Below are positions 51,126 to 59,014 of a stretch of 64,000 nucleotides of DNA, one piece after another. The stretch lies in assembly GCF_003675875.1 (NCBI RefSeq), contig NZ_RCDI01000001.1, positions 496,001 through 560,000 of the forward strand, given 5' to 3'. The first letter of the stretch is position 1. Each line of letters begins with the position of its first letter. Origin of the DNA: Halostella limicola. Its GTDB lineage: Archaea > Halobacteriota > Halobacteria > Halobacteriales > Natronoarchaeaceae. The notes under the pieces were generated by a model. The model ran no database searches. It saw nothing but the letters and a program-made list of their open reading frames with translations, and was not told where the DNA came from. The translations under genes were made by a program, and so were the position numbers.

Positions 51126-52337
51126 ATGACATATTCAACACGGCGAACGTTCCTGCGGTCGATCGGCGCAGTGACAATGGCAGGCGGGTTCGCCACTACT
51201 GGTAGTGCAGGGCAGTCACAGGACCTGCGGCTGTTCGGCACGAAACAGGTCCACAGTGCCTGTACGGAAGCCGTCACGCAGGGCCACTACGCGTACGTGA
51301 CCGATTACTCACCAGGAAACGTCTCGGTGATCGATCTACGAAATCCGAATCGTCTCCAGGAGGTGGCAAGCCGCGATGTCCCGGGGTCGTTTGCGTGGGA
51401 CGTCAAAGTCGAGGGCAATCGAATGTACGTCGCGAGCCAACTGGATGAAAGCGGGGAGCTTGCGCCGCCACTCGGCGAGGGCAACCCGGACGAGGTCGGT
51501 GTTACGATCTACGACATCAGTGATCCCACCGACCCGACCGACATCGGGTTCGTACCGGTCCCGCCGGTAGGGTCGCACAACGTGTATCCGGACGGCACGA
51601 CGCTGTACGTTATCCGCCATGCCGTCCCAACTGACGAGGGCTTCCAATATGTCCTCGAGGTCTGGGACGTCGACGATGCAAGTGACCCGTCACGAATCGC
51701 GACATATGACCCCACGGACGAAAGTACAGGGCTCGTGCATGACGTGTACGTCCAGAACGACCTCGCGTACGTTGCGGCGTTCGATGCCGGCCTGCGCATC
51801 CTCGATGTGTCCGATCCGGCGAGCCCGGAGGAGGTGGGCCACTGGCCGGACCCGACCGACGCGGCCCACTACGCCCAGCCGATGCCGAACGACGATATCG
51901 TCTTCGTCGGCGATGAGACGTTTAGCGAGCCATATGGTGGGATCCACGTACTCGACACGTCTGACCTCTCGAACATCGAAAAGATCGGGTTCATCGATTC
52001 GCCCGACACCCCGGGCTTCGACACGTCGCATAACTTCGACGTGACGGCGAACCGGCTCCACACCTCGTGGTACGAGGGCGGGGTTCGCGTCTTCGATATT
52101 TCAGACCCCGGGTCCCCATCGGAGATCGCGTCGTACGACCCGGACGGCTCGTCGTTCTGGACCGCGATCCAGCATCGGAGCTTCACGCTTGCGAGTGATC
52201 TGAGCCGTGGCTCCATTGCACTGCTGCACACCGACCGTGGGGAGCGAGCCCCACCCGCCGGTGACGCTACCCCGATCGATATCCAAGGCGACGGTGTGGC
52301 CCACACGGCGCGTCGACATCCCGGACCCGACGAATAG
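51126..52337 (+). CDS. Tat-exported LVIVD-repeat beta-propeller protein
   Basis: A 403-residue protein. STRRTFLRSIGAVTMAGGFA is a twin-arginine signal with cleavage near GSAG. The mature part has repeated LVIVD-type motifs: VSVIDLRNPNRLQEVA, VTIYDISDPTDPTDIGF, LEVWDVDDASDPSRIATY, LRILDVSDPASPEEVGHW, IHVLDTSDLSNIEKIGF and VRVFDISDPGSPSEIASYD. These make a propeller of about six blades. It should lie outside the cell, perhaps surface-bound; the ligand is unknown. A diverged copy of the DNA coding its last residues and beyond occurs near 54931-55005. Confidence 0.88.
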   Translation: MTYSTRRTFLRSIGAVTMAGGFATTGSAGQSQDLRLFGTKQVHSACTEAVTQGHYAYVTDYSPGNVSVIDLRNPNRLQEVASRDVPGSFAWDVKVEGNRMYVASQLDESGELAPPLGEGNPDEVGVTIYDISDPTDPTDIGFVPVPPVGSHNVYPDGTTLYVIRHAVPTDEGFQYVLEVWDVDDASDPSRIATYDPTDESTGLVHDVYVQNDLAYVAAFDAGLRILDVSDPASPEEVGHWPDPTDAAHYAQPMPNDDIVFVGDETFSEPYGGIHVLDTSDLSNIEKIGFIDSPDTPGFDTSHNFDVTANRLHTSWYEGGVRVFDISDPGSPSEIASYDPDGSSFWTAIQHRSFTLASDLSRGSIALLHTDRGERAPPAGDATPIDIQGDGVAHTARRHPGPDE

Positions 52338-52436
52338 GCAGTTGGAAACGCGCCGTGAACCCGGGCGTGGGGTGGAACAGGTGTCCGCAAACGATCCCTA
52401 GGCCATCTTTTTTCGCGCAACGAGTCTGCTTGGTGC

Positions 52437-52512
52437 TTGCTAACTGGTCGAGTCCCCCGTGTCGGCGACAACGCTGTCGTCGGGGGCGGTGTCGTCGAAG
52501 CGGTCGTCTACA
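52437..52512 (-). pseudogene. Orc1/Cdc6 5' fragment 2
   Basis: Only about 22 codons remain: DDRFDDTAPDDSVVADTGDS, preceded by a damaged start (CATGTAGACGAC in place of ATG...TACGACGAC). The upstream DNA keeps parts of the leader (GATTACGCGTGCCAG, ACCAGCGAGG). It lies about 100 bases after the LVIVD gene. Confidence 0.65.
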
Positions 52513-52631
52513 TGTTCCCAGGATCTCGATTACGCGTGCCAGTAGACCAGCGAGGGATCGTGCGGACGGTAACAGAGATGGAGTGTCCCATTCAGGATTC
52601 CGAGAGATGGGAAGTAAAGGTATCTGAGAGA

Positions 52632-53000
52632 CTATGCTTTCGTACTACACGCATCGAATATGGCTGCCCGCATTGACTCTCCTTCTGGTTCAACGCTTAC
52701 CACCCTGCCATAGAACGCCTCCGTTTCTGGAAAATGATAGATAATCGCGTCATCAAGCCAATACGTGAGCGCACGAAACTCGCCAGCAGTGAGGAACTCT
52801 TCAATACGATCTTTTCCCAGCATGAGCACAATCATTTCCTGCCGTATCTCATTGAGATCGTCTGAAGAGTACTCTTCATCAAGATCGTCTCGGACGTATC
52901 TGGATACGTATCCGGTTTCGTCATACTCAACGGCGACTCGGAGATCATCTCCTAACTTCGTTTTCAGCGTAGCGATCCAGTTCGGTTTTTCGTCGCTCAT
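52632..53000 (-). CDS. Uncharacterised haloarchaeal protein (DUF7522-like)
   Basis: A 122-residue acidic protein: WIATLKTKLGDDLRVAVEYDETGYVSRYVRDDLDEEY, then EMIVLMLGKDRIEEFLTAGEFRALTYWLDDAIIYHFPE and VVSVEPEGESMRAAIFDAC. It has a conserved-looking two-part alpha/beta layout known from many small haloarchaeal proteins that lack a function; DUF7522 is my best guess by memory. Upstream AT-rich DNA at 53060-53110 is a plausible promoter. Monocistronic. Confidence 0.7.
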   Translation of the reverse strand: MSDEKPNWIATLKTKLGDDLRVAVEYDETGYVSRYVRDDLDEEYSSDDLNEIRQEMIVLMLGKDRIEEFLTAGEFRALTYWLDDAIIYHFPETEAFYGRVVSVEPEGESMRAAIFDACSTKA

Positions 53001-53477
53001 CGACTTTGCCTCCTGATGGCGTGGCCGGCTTGTCCCTTCTTCCCTCTTCTATCACGCATAATAATTATATTGAACAACTAACCGGATAAGCCCTTTTTCT
53101 AAATAATTGGTGAATCAACCATTTGGACGAGACTCCTGGTGCAGAAGGCAACTGGTTCAGCGCATTGGCACACGGTAGTGGGCTGGACGGAAACGCCGGC
53201 GGGAAGTAGAAGCGAGGGCTGCTCGGCATCACTGAGACAGGCATCTCAGGAGACGGAACGACGCCGTCGGCAAGTAGCTCTCAGCGTCACCGTTCACCAG
53301 CCTCATCATCGCTCGTTTCTCCCGCCGACGATCCCGGTAGGTTTGAACAGCGGGCTGAGTACAGGCGGACGCGTCGCGCGATGGCACGGAACGTCCAGTC
53401 TGTTGTCACTATACTTATCGTATTTTGGTATACTTATTTAGTCCGACAGTGACGATACCTACAGAGGGAAACGCTCA
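53001..53477. other. Intergenic region with direct repeats before PadR gene
   Basis: No gene is seen. At 53410-53418 and 53429-53437 the 9-mer TATACTTAT is repeated 19 bases apart, and one copy probably serves as the TATA box of the PadR gene while the other may be an operator half. The rest is GC-rich without features. Confidence 0.4.
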
Positions 53478-53780
53478 ATGTACGACCTGACAGGATTTCA
53501 GCGCGACTTGCTGTACACGATCGCTGGCCTCGATGAACCGCACGGCCTCGCGATCAAAGAAGAGATGGATGACTACTACGAGACGGAGGTACACCACGGG
53601 CGACTCTACCCGAATCTCGATACCGTGGTCGACAAGGGACTGGTGAACAAGAGTGAGAAGGATCGACGGACGAACGAGTACCGGTTGACGAAGCGTGGCC
53701 GGCGTGAAATCCAAAGTCGCCGGGAGTGGGAAGACCAGTACCTCTCTAACACAGACCTCGCCGACGCTGTCTCCACCTGA
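53478..53780 (+). CDS. PadR-family transcription regulator
   Basis: A 100-residue winged-helix protein, LTGFQRDLLYTIAGLDEPHGLAIKEEMDDYYETEVHHGRLYPNLDTVVDKGLVNKSEKDRRTNEYRLTKRG. The GRLYPNLDTVVDKGLV block is the PadR hallmark. It lacks the long C-terminal coil of larger PadR proteins, as do most haloarchaeal members. It is probably a repressor; the target may be its own promoter (direct repeats at 53410-53437). Confidence 0.88.
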   Translation: MYDLTGFQRDLLYTIAGLDEPHGLAIKEEMDDYYETEVHHGRLYPNLDTVVDKGLVNKSEKDRRTNEYRLTKRGRREIQSRREWEDQYLSNTDLADAVST

Positions 53781-54412
53781 TCTCCGTTTCTGGGGCATCA
53801 AACGGGGCTCTGACCCGATTGTTGTACCGGTGCGGCACTGACTAATTCATCTGGGTGTGTCTGCGGATTCCCACCGAGACGGTGTCCAAGGCGGTCATAC
53901 TCGATGGATTGACCGAGCCAGTTTCACCGAAAGGTGTTTAGCAGAGTGAGAGACTGTCCGTGATCCCGATAGCTAGCAAATACCATATCAGACACCTAAT
54001 CTGTATAGGGACCAAGGATGGGGGCGAACACTGCCGCGCCCACCTGTCCAGCGTCCCCTTCCCAGGTGGACGAGTGCCAGGGACTACGAGACACCCAACA
54101 ACAGATGGGAGGTTTCCGCCCAAGTGTCGCAACTGAAGCCTTCACTGCCGATTTATGTTAGTTCAGAAGTTTACATATATCCCCACAGTATTTACGAAGG
54201 GAGCTCTCCTACAGTTGGTGCCGACTCACGGACAGCGAGGGCAACGAGAGGCGATGATGCGGCTGAGTCAGTCGCAAGGGGACTCCCACCGCATACAGAC
54301 AGAAATCCACCTCTCGGCTCGTCTCTGACGAGCTGTGAGTCGCCACTCGCACCCTCGCACATCGATCGTGCACCATCTGAACAACGGCATCGACCAGTGT
54401 ACAAGACTTCAC
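53781..54412. other. Long non-coding gap
   Basis: No gene is recognised in about 630 bases. A stem CCACCTG...CAGGTGG lies near 54041-54070. An AT-rich patch at 54153-54185 is promoter-like. The frames here show no family signal. Confidence 0.3.
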
Positions 54413-54568
54413 ATGACCGATCACCATACCTGCCCACTTTGTGACTCAACAGGAGAGAGCGTACGTACCATCTATATGCACCTGATGGTGCATCACCGCA
54501 AAAGCGAGGTCTGCAAAGCCCTGTTAGAAGCATCCGACGGCAGTACGGAGTTGAGGAAACTCCAGTAA
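54413..54568 (+). CDS. Small C2H2-type zinc-finger protein
   Basis: A 51-residue protein, MTDHHTCPLCDSTGESVRT, IYMHLMVHHRKSEVCKALLE. The C-x2-C...H-x3-HH arrangement is a classical small finger in which the helix carries YMHLMVHH. Haloarchaea encode many such micro-proteins, some with growth or stress phenotypes. I start at 54413; in-frame codons upstream lack coding character. Isolated gene next to Orc1/Cdc6 fragment 3. Confidence 0.65.
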   Translation: MTDHHTCPLCDSTGESVRTIYMHLMVHHRKSEVCKALLEASDGSTELRKLQ

Positions 54569-54664
54569 CCCGGCGCGGAACAACGATGCAGCGGTCCTAC
54601 GAACGCCAGTGGCTATCGAACGGGAACGAACGACTACCAGTTCGCGGCGATTTTCGGCCGGCCG

Positions 54665-54776
54665 GCGGCGCGCGTGATGATTTCGTCTGACACGGAAAGG
54701 GAATCGAGCGTCCCGTGTCGGCGAAGACACTGTTGTCGGGGGCGGTGTCGTCGAAGCGGTCGCCGGACGTGCTCAT
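54665..54776 (-). pseudogene. Orc1/Cdc6 5' fragment 3
   Basis: From ATG 54776: MSTSGDRFDDTAPDNSVFAD, then TG and a one-base deletion. In the next frame the DNA still encodes the SDEIIAR-like segment equivalent to DPDEIVAR. About 37 codons remain. The upstream leader is well kept (TGAGTACACGCCG, GCAAGGAATGGATG, AGCGAGGATA). Confidence 0.75.
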
Positions 54777-55191
54777 ACCGTCTAGCGGGAATACGGGTGA
54801 GTACACGCCGTCATTGCTAAATGTTCGCAAGGAATGGATGACGTCGAGCCTGATACGGCCGATACTAGCGAGGATATGGCACGGGTGGAGTGACGTACCA
54901 AGACGAGTCGATAGCCAAGCGACGGCATGCCGCACACGGCGCGTCGACAGTCAGGGCCTCACGAGTAGACCTCTGGATACGGGGCGCGGAGTGGCCCAGA
55001 CGTCGGCCACCGCCCTGGCGTCTCTTGTGGCGTACCGAGTTCGGCGCTCCCCGATACGGGGACGGGTACAGACGACCAGCGTGCCGAGCGACGACGCCAC
55101 CACGTCGAAGTGCTTCCAGTCGTCCCGGTGCTGGTGGCGACCCCTTCACCACGACTGCGGACAGCCTAGCGCTATCGTTGCAGGGGGTCGG
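54777..55191. other. Leader copy and duplicated LVIVD-gene tail
   Basis: 54777-54880 is a copy of the orc1/cdc6 upstream leader. 54931-55005 is related to the DNA at 52307-52380 (both start CACACGGCGCGTCGACA), which is the 3' end of the LVIVD gene and what follows. From 55010 on nothing is recognised. Confidence 0.45.
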
Positions 55192-55595
55192 CTACCGCAC
55201 AGCGTCGAGCGCGCCACGAGCGTTCACTCGGCCGGCCCCGAGTTCCGAATCGCCGCGACCGTTAACGAGATCCGCCCCCAGCTTGATTGCGTTCTCGACT
55301 TGCCGAGCGTTCGCGTTCGGAGCGACCTCGCGGACGAGGGCCGCGGTCCCCACTACTTGGGGCGCTGCATTCGATGTGCCAGCGAAATAGGCATACGATG
55401 CATTGTAGAGATCTTCCGGGACTGTCGAAAGCACCAGGTTCGCCGGGTACGGCCACTCGACGTCAGCCTCCGGGTCTACGGTCTTCTCATACGTCTCGTA
55501 CCCGCCGCCGGGTGCGCCAACGTCGATTTCGTTGGTCCCCCAGTTCGAGTAGAAGGTCAGTGCGTCGTTCGGGCCGGTCGCACTCACGCTCGTGA
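55192..55595 (-). pseudogene. 3' fragment of a subtilisin-like (S8) protease gene
   Basis: The reading SGESAPSITSVSATGPND then NWGTNEIDVGAPGGGYETY, SYAYFAGTSNAAPQVVGTAALV and NARQVENAIKLGADLVNGRGDSELGAGRVNARGALDAV matches the last third of a subtilase with the catalytic Ser in GTSNAAP. The Asp and His parts are missing. The fragment meets a membrane-protein fragment on the other strand at about 55595. It cannot be active. Confidence 0.8.
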
Positions 55596-55597
55596 TG

Positions 55598-55975
55598 CTC
55601 GGCGCGCTCTCGCCCGACGTGGTCAAGGTTCGACTCCTCATCCCTGCGACGTCCATCGAGGCAATGCTCGGCATCCCCTTCGATTGGCTGCCGCTGCACA
55701 CGCTCGGCGGCACAGTCTTGATCGTCGCCATCGGAGCGTGGCTGGTCGGTCCAGAGCAGCGCCGTGTCACCCTCCTATTACTGGCACTCGGTGCCGTCTC
55801 CCATCACGCGCTCGACCTTCTGCTCATCACCCCGAGCGGATACGCGTACCCTGTCCTCTGGCCACTCACCGGGTACCATCCGCCGACCGGCAACCTCTAC
55901 CTCAGCAGTGATCGCTGGCCGGCCGCCGTCGCTGGGTGCATCGCGCTCGTCCTATGGGCTGGCACACGGGATTGA
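55598..55975 (+). pseudogene. N-terminally truncated membrane metal-dependent hydrolase-like gene
   Basis: The reading GALSPDVVKVRLLIPATSIE, then LPLHTLGGTVLIVAIGAWLV, LLLLALGAVSHHALDLLLITPSGYAYPVLWPLTGYHPP and AAVAGCIALVLWAG shows two to three membrane helices and the HHALDLL metal-type motif of YdjM/DUF457-like hydrolases. The first part of the gene (usual His near the N-terminus) is absent, as it runs straight into the subtilase fragment. An ATG at 55592 exists, but the product would be incomplete. Confidence 0.6.
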
Positions 55976-56024
55976 GAGTGAGTAATTCCCTGGCTCTTGG
56001 CCGCGGCGTCCCACCAGAACCCCA

Positions 56025-56195
56025 GCCGTGCACTCGCGACACACCCGTCGTCGTGAGCGTTCCCCGTACTCGGCGGGCCGTACACCGACATGGTCGTCGG
56101 GAGGTAGCTCTCGTGGACATCGTTCAACAGTATCGCAAGCTGGCGCTCCTGTGTGTCACGCGTGACGATCCCATCGCGCTCGGCGAACGGCTGCC
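56025..56195 (-). pseudogene. Orc1/Cdc6 fragment 4
   Basis: The reading FAERDGIVTRDTQERQLAIL, then LNDVHESYLPTTMSVYGPPSTGNA corresponds to codons about 30-75 of the intact gene. Walker A is damaged (GPPSTGNA for GPPGTGKT), and both the start and everything after Walker A are lost. It lies 160 bases upstream of the second broken TA locus. Confidence 0.75.
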
Positions 56196-56438
56196 TTGGT
56201 AACCGGCGCCGCTTCATCCCGCCGTCAGGAACCTCTCGAACGGTCGCAGGCGGAGAGACGGGAGTCAAGTGCGTTAGATACCGGCGCCGTACGCTGGGGC
56301 GCTCCGGGCACGTCCCCGGCGGGTGGCCGTGCTGGATACGGTGGTGACTCCGTGACGTCCGCGGTCGCCGAACCTCACCGAGTGCTGGTCGGCCATGTGG
56401 CGTCCCCTCGACACCGGCGCTCGTTCACACCACTACTC

Positions 56439-56454
56439 AGTAACACTGGTTACT
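56439..56454. promoter_or_regulatory. Perfect palindrome in TA promoter copy 2
   Basis: AGTAAC-ACTG-GTTACT, about 30 bases before the position of the lost antitoxin start. It is the likely operator of the VapB-like antitoxin; the other copy at 47680 has lost symmetry. Confidence 0.5.
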
Positions 56455-56479
56455 ACGTTTCGGATGCAACTGCCGTCTG

Positions 56480-56751
56480 GCGACTGCAGTGAAGCTCGAC
56501 GAGGACGCGAAGTGCAACTCGAAGAACTACAGGCGGAGATTCGCCGTCGGACGGGTGAGACGGTCACGCAACAGGACCTCCTGGCGCGGCTGATCGACGT
56601 CACGTACGAGTCACGAGCGGACGTCATCGACTCCTTCTGGAACTCGACCGTGCCGCTCTCTGACGGGGAGAAAGACGCGATGCGACGTGGCCGCAGCAGT
56701 TCGGGCGTCGAAACCGACGAAGCGGATATCAACGACGTCCTCTACGGATGA
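56480..56751 (+). pseudogene. Broken VapB-like antitoxin (second copy)
   Basis: The DNA matches the copy at 47719-47993 including about 120 bases upstream. Here the start ATG has become CTG (CTGGCGACTGCAGTGAAG), and a one-base deletion after GACGCGAAG shifts the frame before QLEELQAEIRRRTGETVTQQ. The remainder to DINDVLYG is intact. The two copies carry different lesions, so they decayed independently after duplication. Confidence 0.7.
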
Positions 56752-56860
56752 CGGTGCTCGTCGATACGAGCGTGTTGTATGCCGATCATCTGGATAGCGC
56801 GGAGAACTACGTGGGGAACGACTTCGATGGCTTCGATCGAAGGATCACGACAGCAGTCTC
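56748..56860 (+). pseudogene. Internally deleted VapC-like PIN toxin (second copy)
   Basis: MTVLVDTSVLYADHLDSAEN has the intact first-Asp motif LVDTS. It jumps directly to DFDGFDRRI, equivalent to the last residues of copy 1 (DFDGVVRRI). About 100 codons of the PIN domain are missing. It overlaps the antitoxin end by ATGA as in a normal vapBC pair. Confidence 0.65.
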
Positions 56861-56892
56861 CACACAACTGCCCGTCCGACTAGCCTGTTTTC

Positions 56893-57612
56893 CTACCGTA
56901 GTTCACCCCACGTCCCAACCAGCTCACCCTCAACATACCGCCGTTGCTCGAAGCCGAGGGCGTTACAGAGCAGCGTGTGGCCTATGAACGAAAGCGTGTA
57001 GTCGGCCATCCCGAACGGGTGGAGTTCCCGCTGGTTCGCTGGAGGCAGTACGGAGCCGATGACGTTGATCTCCGCTTCGCCAGCCGACAGCGTGCCGGCG
57101 CCGACGCCGTTGTCACCGAACACACCGGCGACCGTCCCGTCGAACGCGTCGGCCTCCACGGTCCAGACAGGTGAATCGACCCCAGTCGTATAGCCGAGCT
57201 GTGAGATCTTCCAGATCTCCTTCTGGATCGGCCGCACGTCCGTTAACAGTGAACGCTCTAGGTCTCGTTCCTTCAGATTCGGGAATCGGACCGTGCTCGA
57301 AGTCACGTCGTCACCATCAATACTCGCAGCGTCGCTGACATCCAGCACACCCAGCAACTGTAGCCCGAATCAGTGAGCACGAGGTTCCCGCCAGCCTCGA
57401 CGAACGCCTCGATAGCCGCGACGTAACGGTCGTCGTGGGAGACGACGAGGTTCTCGTAGTGGCGCTTGCCGGAGTTCCCCTTCAGCAGCCGCCTAACGCG
57501 GACGTCGTGGACGCGCAGTCCCTCGATCGATCCGTCCTCCAGATAGGGGGCAAGGTCCTCGAAGAACTGCATCGGGTTGACGACGTACTCGCGCTGGAAG
57601 TAACACGGGAAT
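56893..57612 (-). pseudogene. C-terminal remnant of a zinc-carboxypeptidase-like (M14) secreted protein
   Basis: Frame 1 reads FQREYVVNPMQFFEDLAPYL then EAFVEAGGNLVLTDSG. A one-base shift at about 57355 leads to LLGVLDVSDAASIDGDDVTS, VRPIQKEIWKISQLGYTTG, VLPPANQRELHPFGMADYTLSFIGHTLLCNALGFEQRRYVEGEL and the stop at 56893. I recall this as the C-terminal extension of haloarchaeal M14 carboxypeptidase-like proteins; the catalytic domain is absent. It is truncated and frameshifted. Confidence 0.55.
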
Positions 57613-57647
57613 GATCTGTGGTACGTACGGATAACTGGCGACACGCC

Positions 57648-57679
57648 TATAAGATCGTACATACAACGTACGTACAACG
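57648..57679 (+). promoter_or_regulatory. Promoter and operator of the vapBC pair
   Basis: TATAAG at 57648-57653 lies 27-32 bases before the ATG, right for a leaderless archaeal transcript. Between them, CGTACATACAACGTACGTAC (57657 onward) includes the palindrome GTACGTAC (57668-57675). The same 8-mer occurs at 57621-57628. The antitoxin probably binds these. Confidence 0.5.
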
Positions 57680-57982
57680 ATGAGCACGAAGCGAGTGAAT
57701 TTCCGGCTCCCGGAGGAACTGATCGCTCAAGCGGATGTTGCTGCAGAAGTCACGCACAAGAACCGGACCGAGATCCTGATCGAGGCGCTACAGCAGTATC
57801 TTGAAGAGAAGGAGTCTGACGAAAGCTTCCGGGAGGCGGTCGTGGAACTGTATCTCGACGGCCAAATCGAGTTTGAGAAACTCGCGGAAGTCATCGGTCG
57901 GCAGGATGCCGAGTCAGTGCGTGCGTCAAAGCACGTGCTAGATCGGGGCGAGGAACTCGCTGACGACCTCGCAGAGCTGTGA
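57680..57982 (+). CDS. vapB: Ribbon-helix-helix antitoxin (VapB-like)
   Basis: A 100-residue protein. MSTKRVNFRLPEELIAQADVAAEVTHKNRTEILIEALQQYLEE is a complete ribbon-helix-helix of the CopG/Arc type. The C-terminal part (REAVVELYLDGQIEFEKLAEVIGRQDAESVRASKHVLD) resembles UPF0175 and would wrap the toxin. The stop overlaps the toxin GTG by 4 bases. It is the only intact PIN-type TA pair among three in this window. Confidence 0.85.
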   Translation: MSTKRVNFRLPEELIAQADVAAEVTHKNRTEILIEALQQYLEEKESDESFREAVVELYLDGQIEFEKLAEVIGRQDAESVRASKHVLDRGEELADDLAEL

Positions 57983-58473
57983 CTGTCGTCGTCGATACGA
58001 GCGCGTTCATTTCACTCGCTGTCGGTGATGTACTCGATCAGACGCTGGCAGCGTTCGACGTCGTCACGACGCCAACGGTCATCGAGGAACTCGAAGAGAC
58101 GGCTGAGTACGATGACCGACACGGAACAGCGGCGACCACAGTACTCCGACAGACAGACGTACTAACGGTACAGGACGCTGACGGCGCGCCGTTCGAAACG
58201 AGTCGTGTCGATACCGGGGAGGCGAGTTGCGTCGCCGCCGCCCGCGACGTTGACGCCGCGTTCCTCGTAACGGACGATTATCGAGCACTCCCCGAACTAC
58301 AGGGACTGGTCGATGCGGAGGTTGCAGTGTCACCGATCGTGCTCCGAGCGCTCGTCAAGCGTAACGCACTCAGTTCCGAGAGCGCGGAAACCGCGTTCGA
58401 AACGATCGCTGACGGGCGAGACTGGCTCGATGCGCCGATCTACCGGTACGCGCGCCGCCTGTTCGACGAGTAA
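57979..58473 (+). CDS. vapC: PIN-domain toxin (VapC-like)
   Basis: A 164-residue protein starting at GTG 57979. PIN features are MTVVVDTSAFISLAVGD (first Asp), TPTVIEELEE (Glu), DTGEASCVAAARDVDAAFLVTDDYRA (the GEASxxxxA and TDD acidic residues). VapC toxins cut tRNA or rRNA until bound by the antitoxin. The long C-terminal helix (ESAETAFETIADGRDWLDAPIYRYARRLF) is typical of haloarchaeal PIN proteins. Translational coupling with the antitoxin is seen. Confidence 0.88.
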   Translation: MTVVVDTSAFISLAVGDVLDQTLAAFDVVTTPTVIEELEETAEYDDRHGTAATTVLRQTDVLTVQDADGAPFETSRVDTGEASCVAAARDVDAAFLVTDDYRALPELQGLVDAEVAVSPIVLRALVKRNALSSESAETAFETIADGRDWLDAPIYRYARRLFDE

Positions 58474-58516
58474 TTCGGAGCGCTACGTCCGATCCTCTGG
58501 ATTACCTGCGGGAAGA

Positions 58517-59011
58517 TCACTTCCGTACGAACTGCCCGTCCTCACGCTTTTCAACCTCGTCACGTTCGTATACTCTGCCGCTCATCGCCACATACACGCC
58601 GTCGTCAAGCGACTGCACTGCTCCTACAGCCATTCCCACGTTGAACGCCGCGTCCGAGTCGGTCATCCGCTGGGGTTTCGCTGCGCCGGTGAGCACAATC
58701 GTTTTCTCGCAGTCCAGTTCCGCGGCCGTCTCGACCATCGTGTCGGATCCATGTGTGACGACGACGTTCTTGCCCGGCGCCTCCCTGCAAGCTTCGCGTA
58801 TTTTTTGTCGATCATCGGCGTTAGTATCGAGACTGTCTTTCTTCATCACGGACTCAACAGCATAGTCGAAGTTCGGCTCCGGGGCGATACTTTCCAGAAT
58901 CCGCTCGACAGCGGGATCATCGATTGTGAAGTTGCGAGTCCCCCGCCGCGTGACGTAGTCTTTGTCGATCGTTCCGCCAGTGGTCACGAAGTGGATGTAC
59001 TCGTCTGTCAT
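58517..59011 (-). CDS. Single-domain asparaginase-like protein
   Basis: A 164-residue protein containing only the N-terminal catalytic domain of type I/II asparaginases: YIHFVTTGGTIDKDY near the start (first Thr nucleophile region) and VVTHGSDTMVETAAEL (second Thr and Asp). The C-terminal domain of about 150 residues present in normal asparaginases is missing, and the end EKREDGQFVRK looks natural. Such short forms occur in haloarchaea; activity is unproven. It follows the antiporter gene by 3 bases, so both are probably co-transcribed. Confidence 0.78.
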   Translation of the reverse strand: MTDEYIHFVTTGGTIDKDYVTRRGTRNFTIDDPAVERILESIAPEPNFDYAVESVMKKDSLDTNADDRQKIREACREAPGKNVVVTHGSDTMVETAAELDCEKTIVLTGAAKPQRMTDSDAAFNVGMAVGAVQSLDDGVYVAMSGRVYERDEVEKREDGQFVRK

Positions 59012-59014
59012 AGT

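Noticed and set aside
54715-55911. A 398-codon plus-strand open frame
   Set aside because: It crosses an Orc1/Cdc6 fragment, its leader and a subtilase remnant, all readable on the other strand; no coding pattern of its own.
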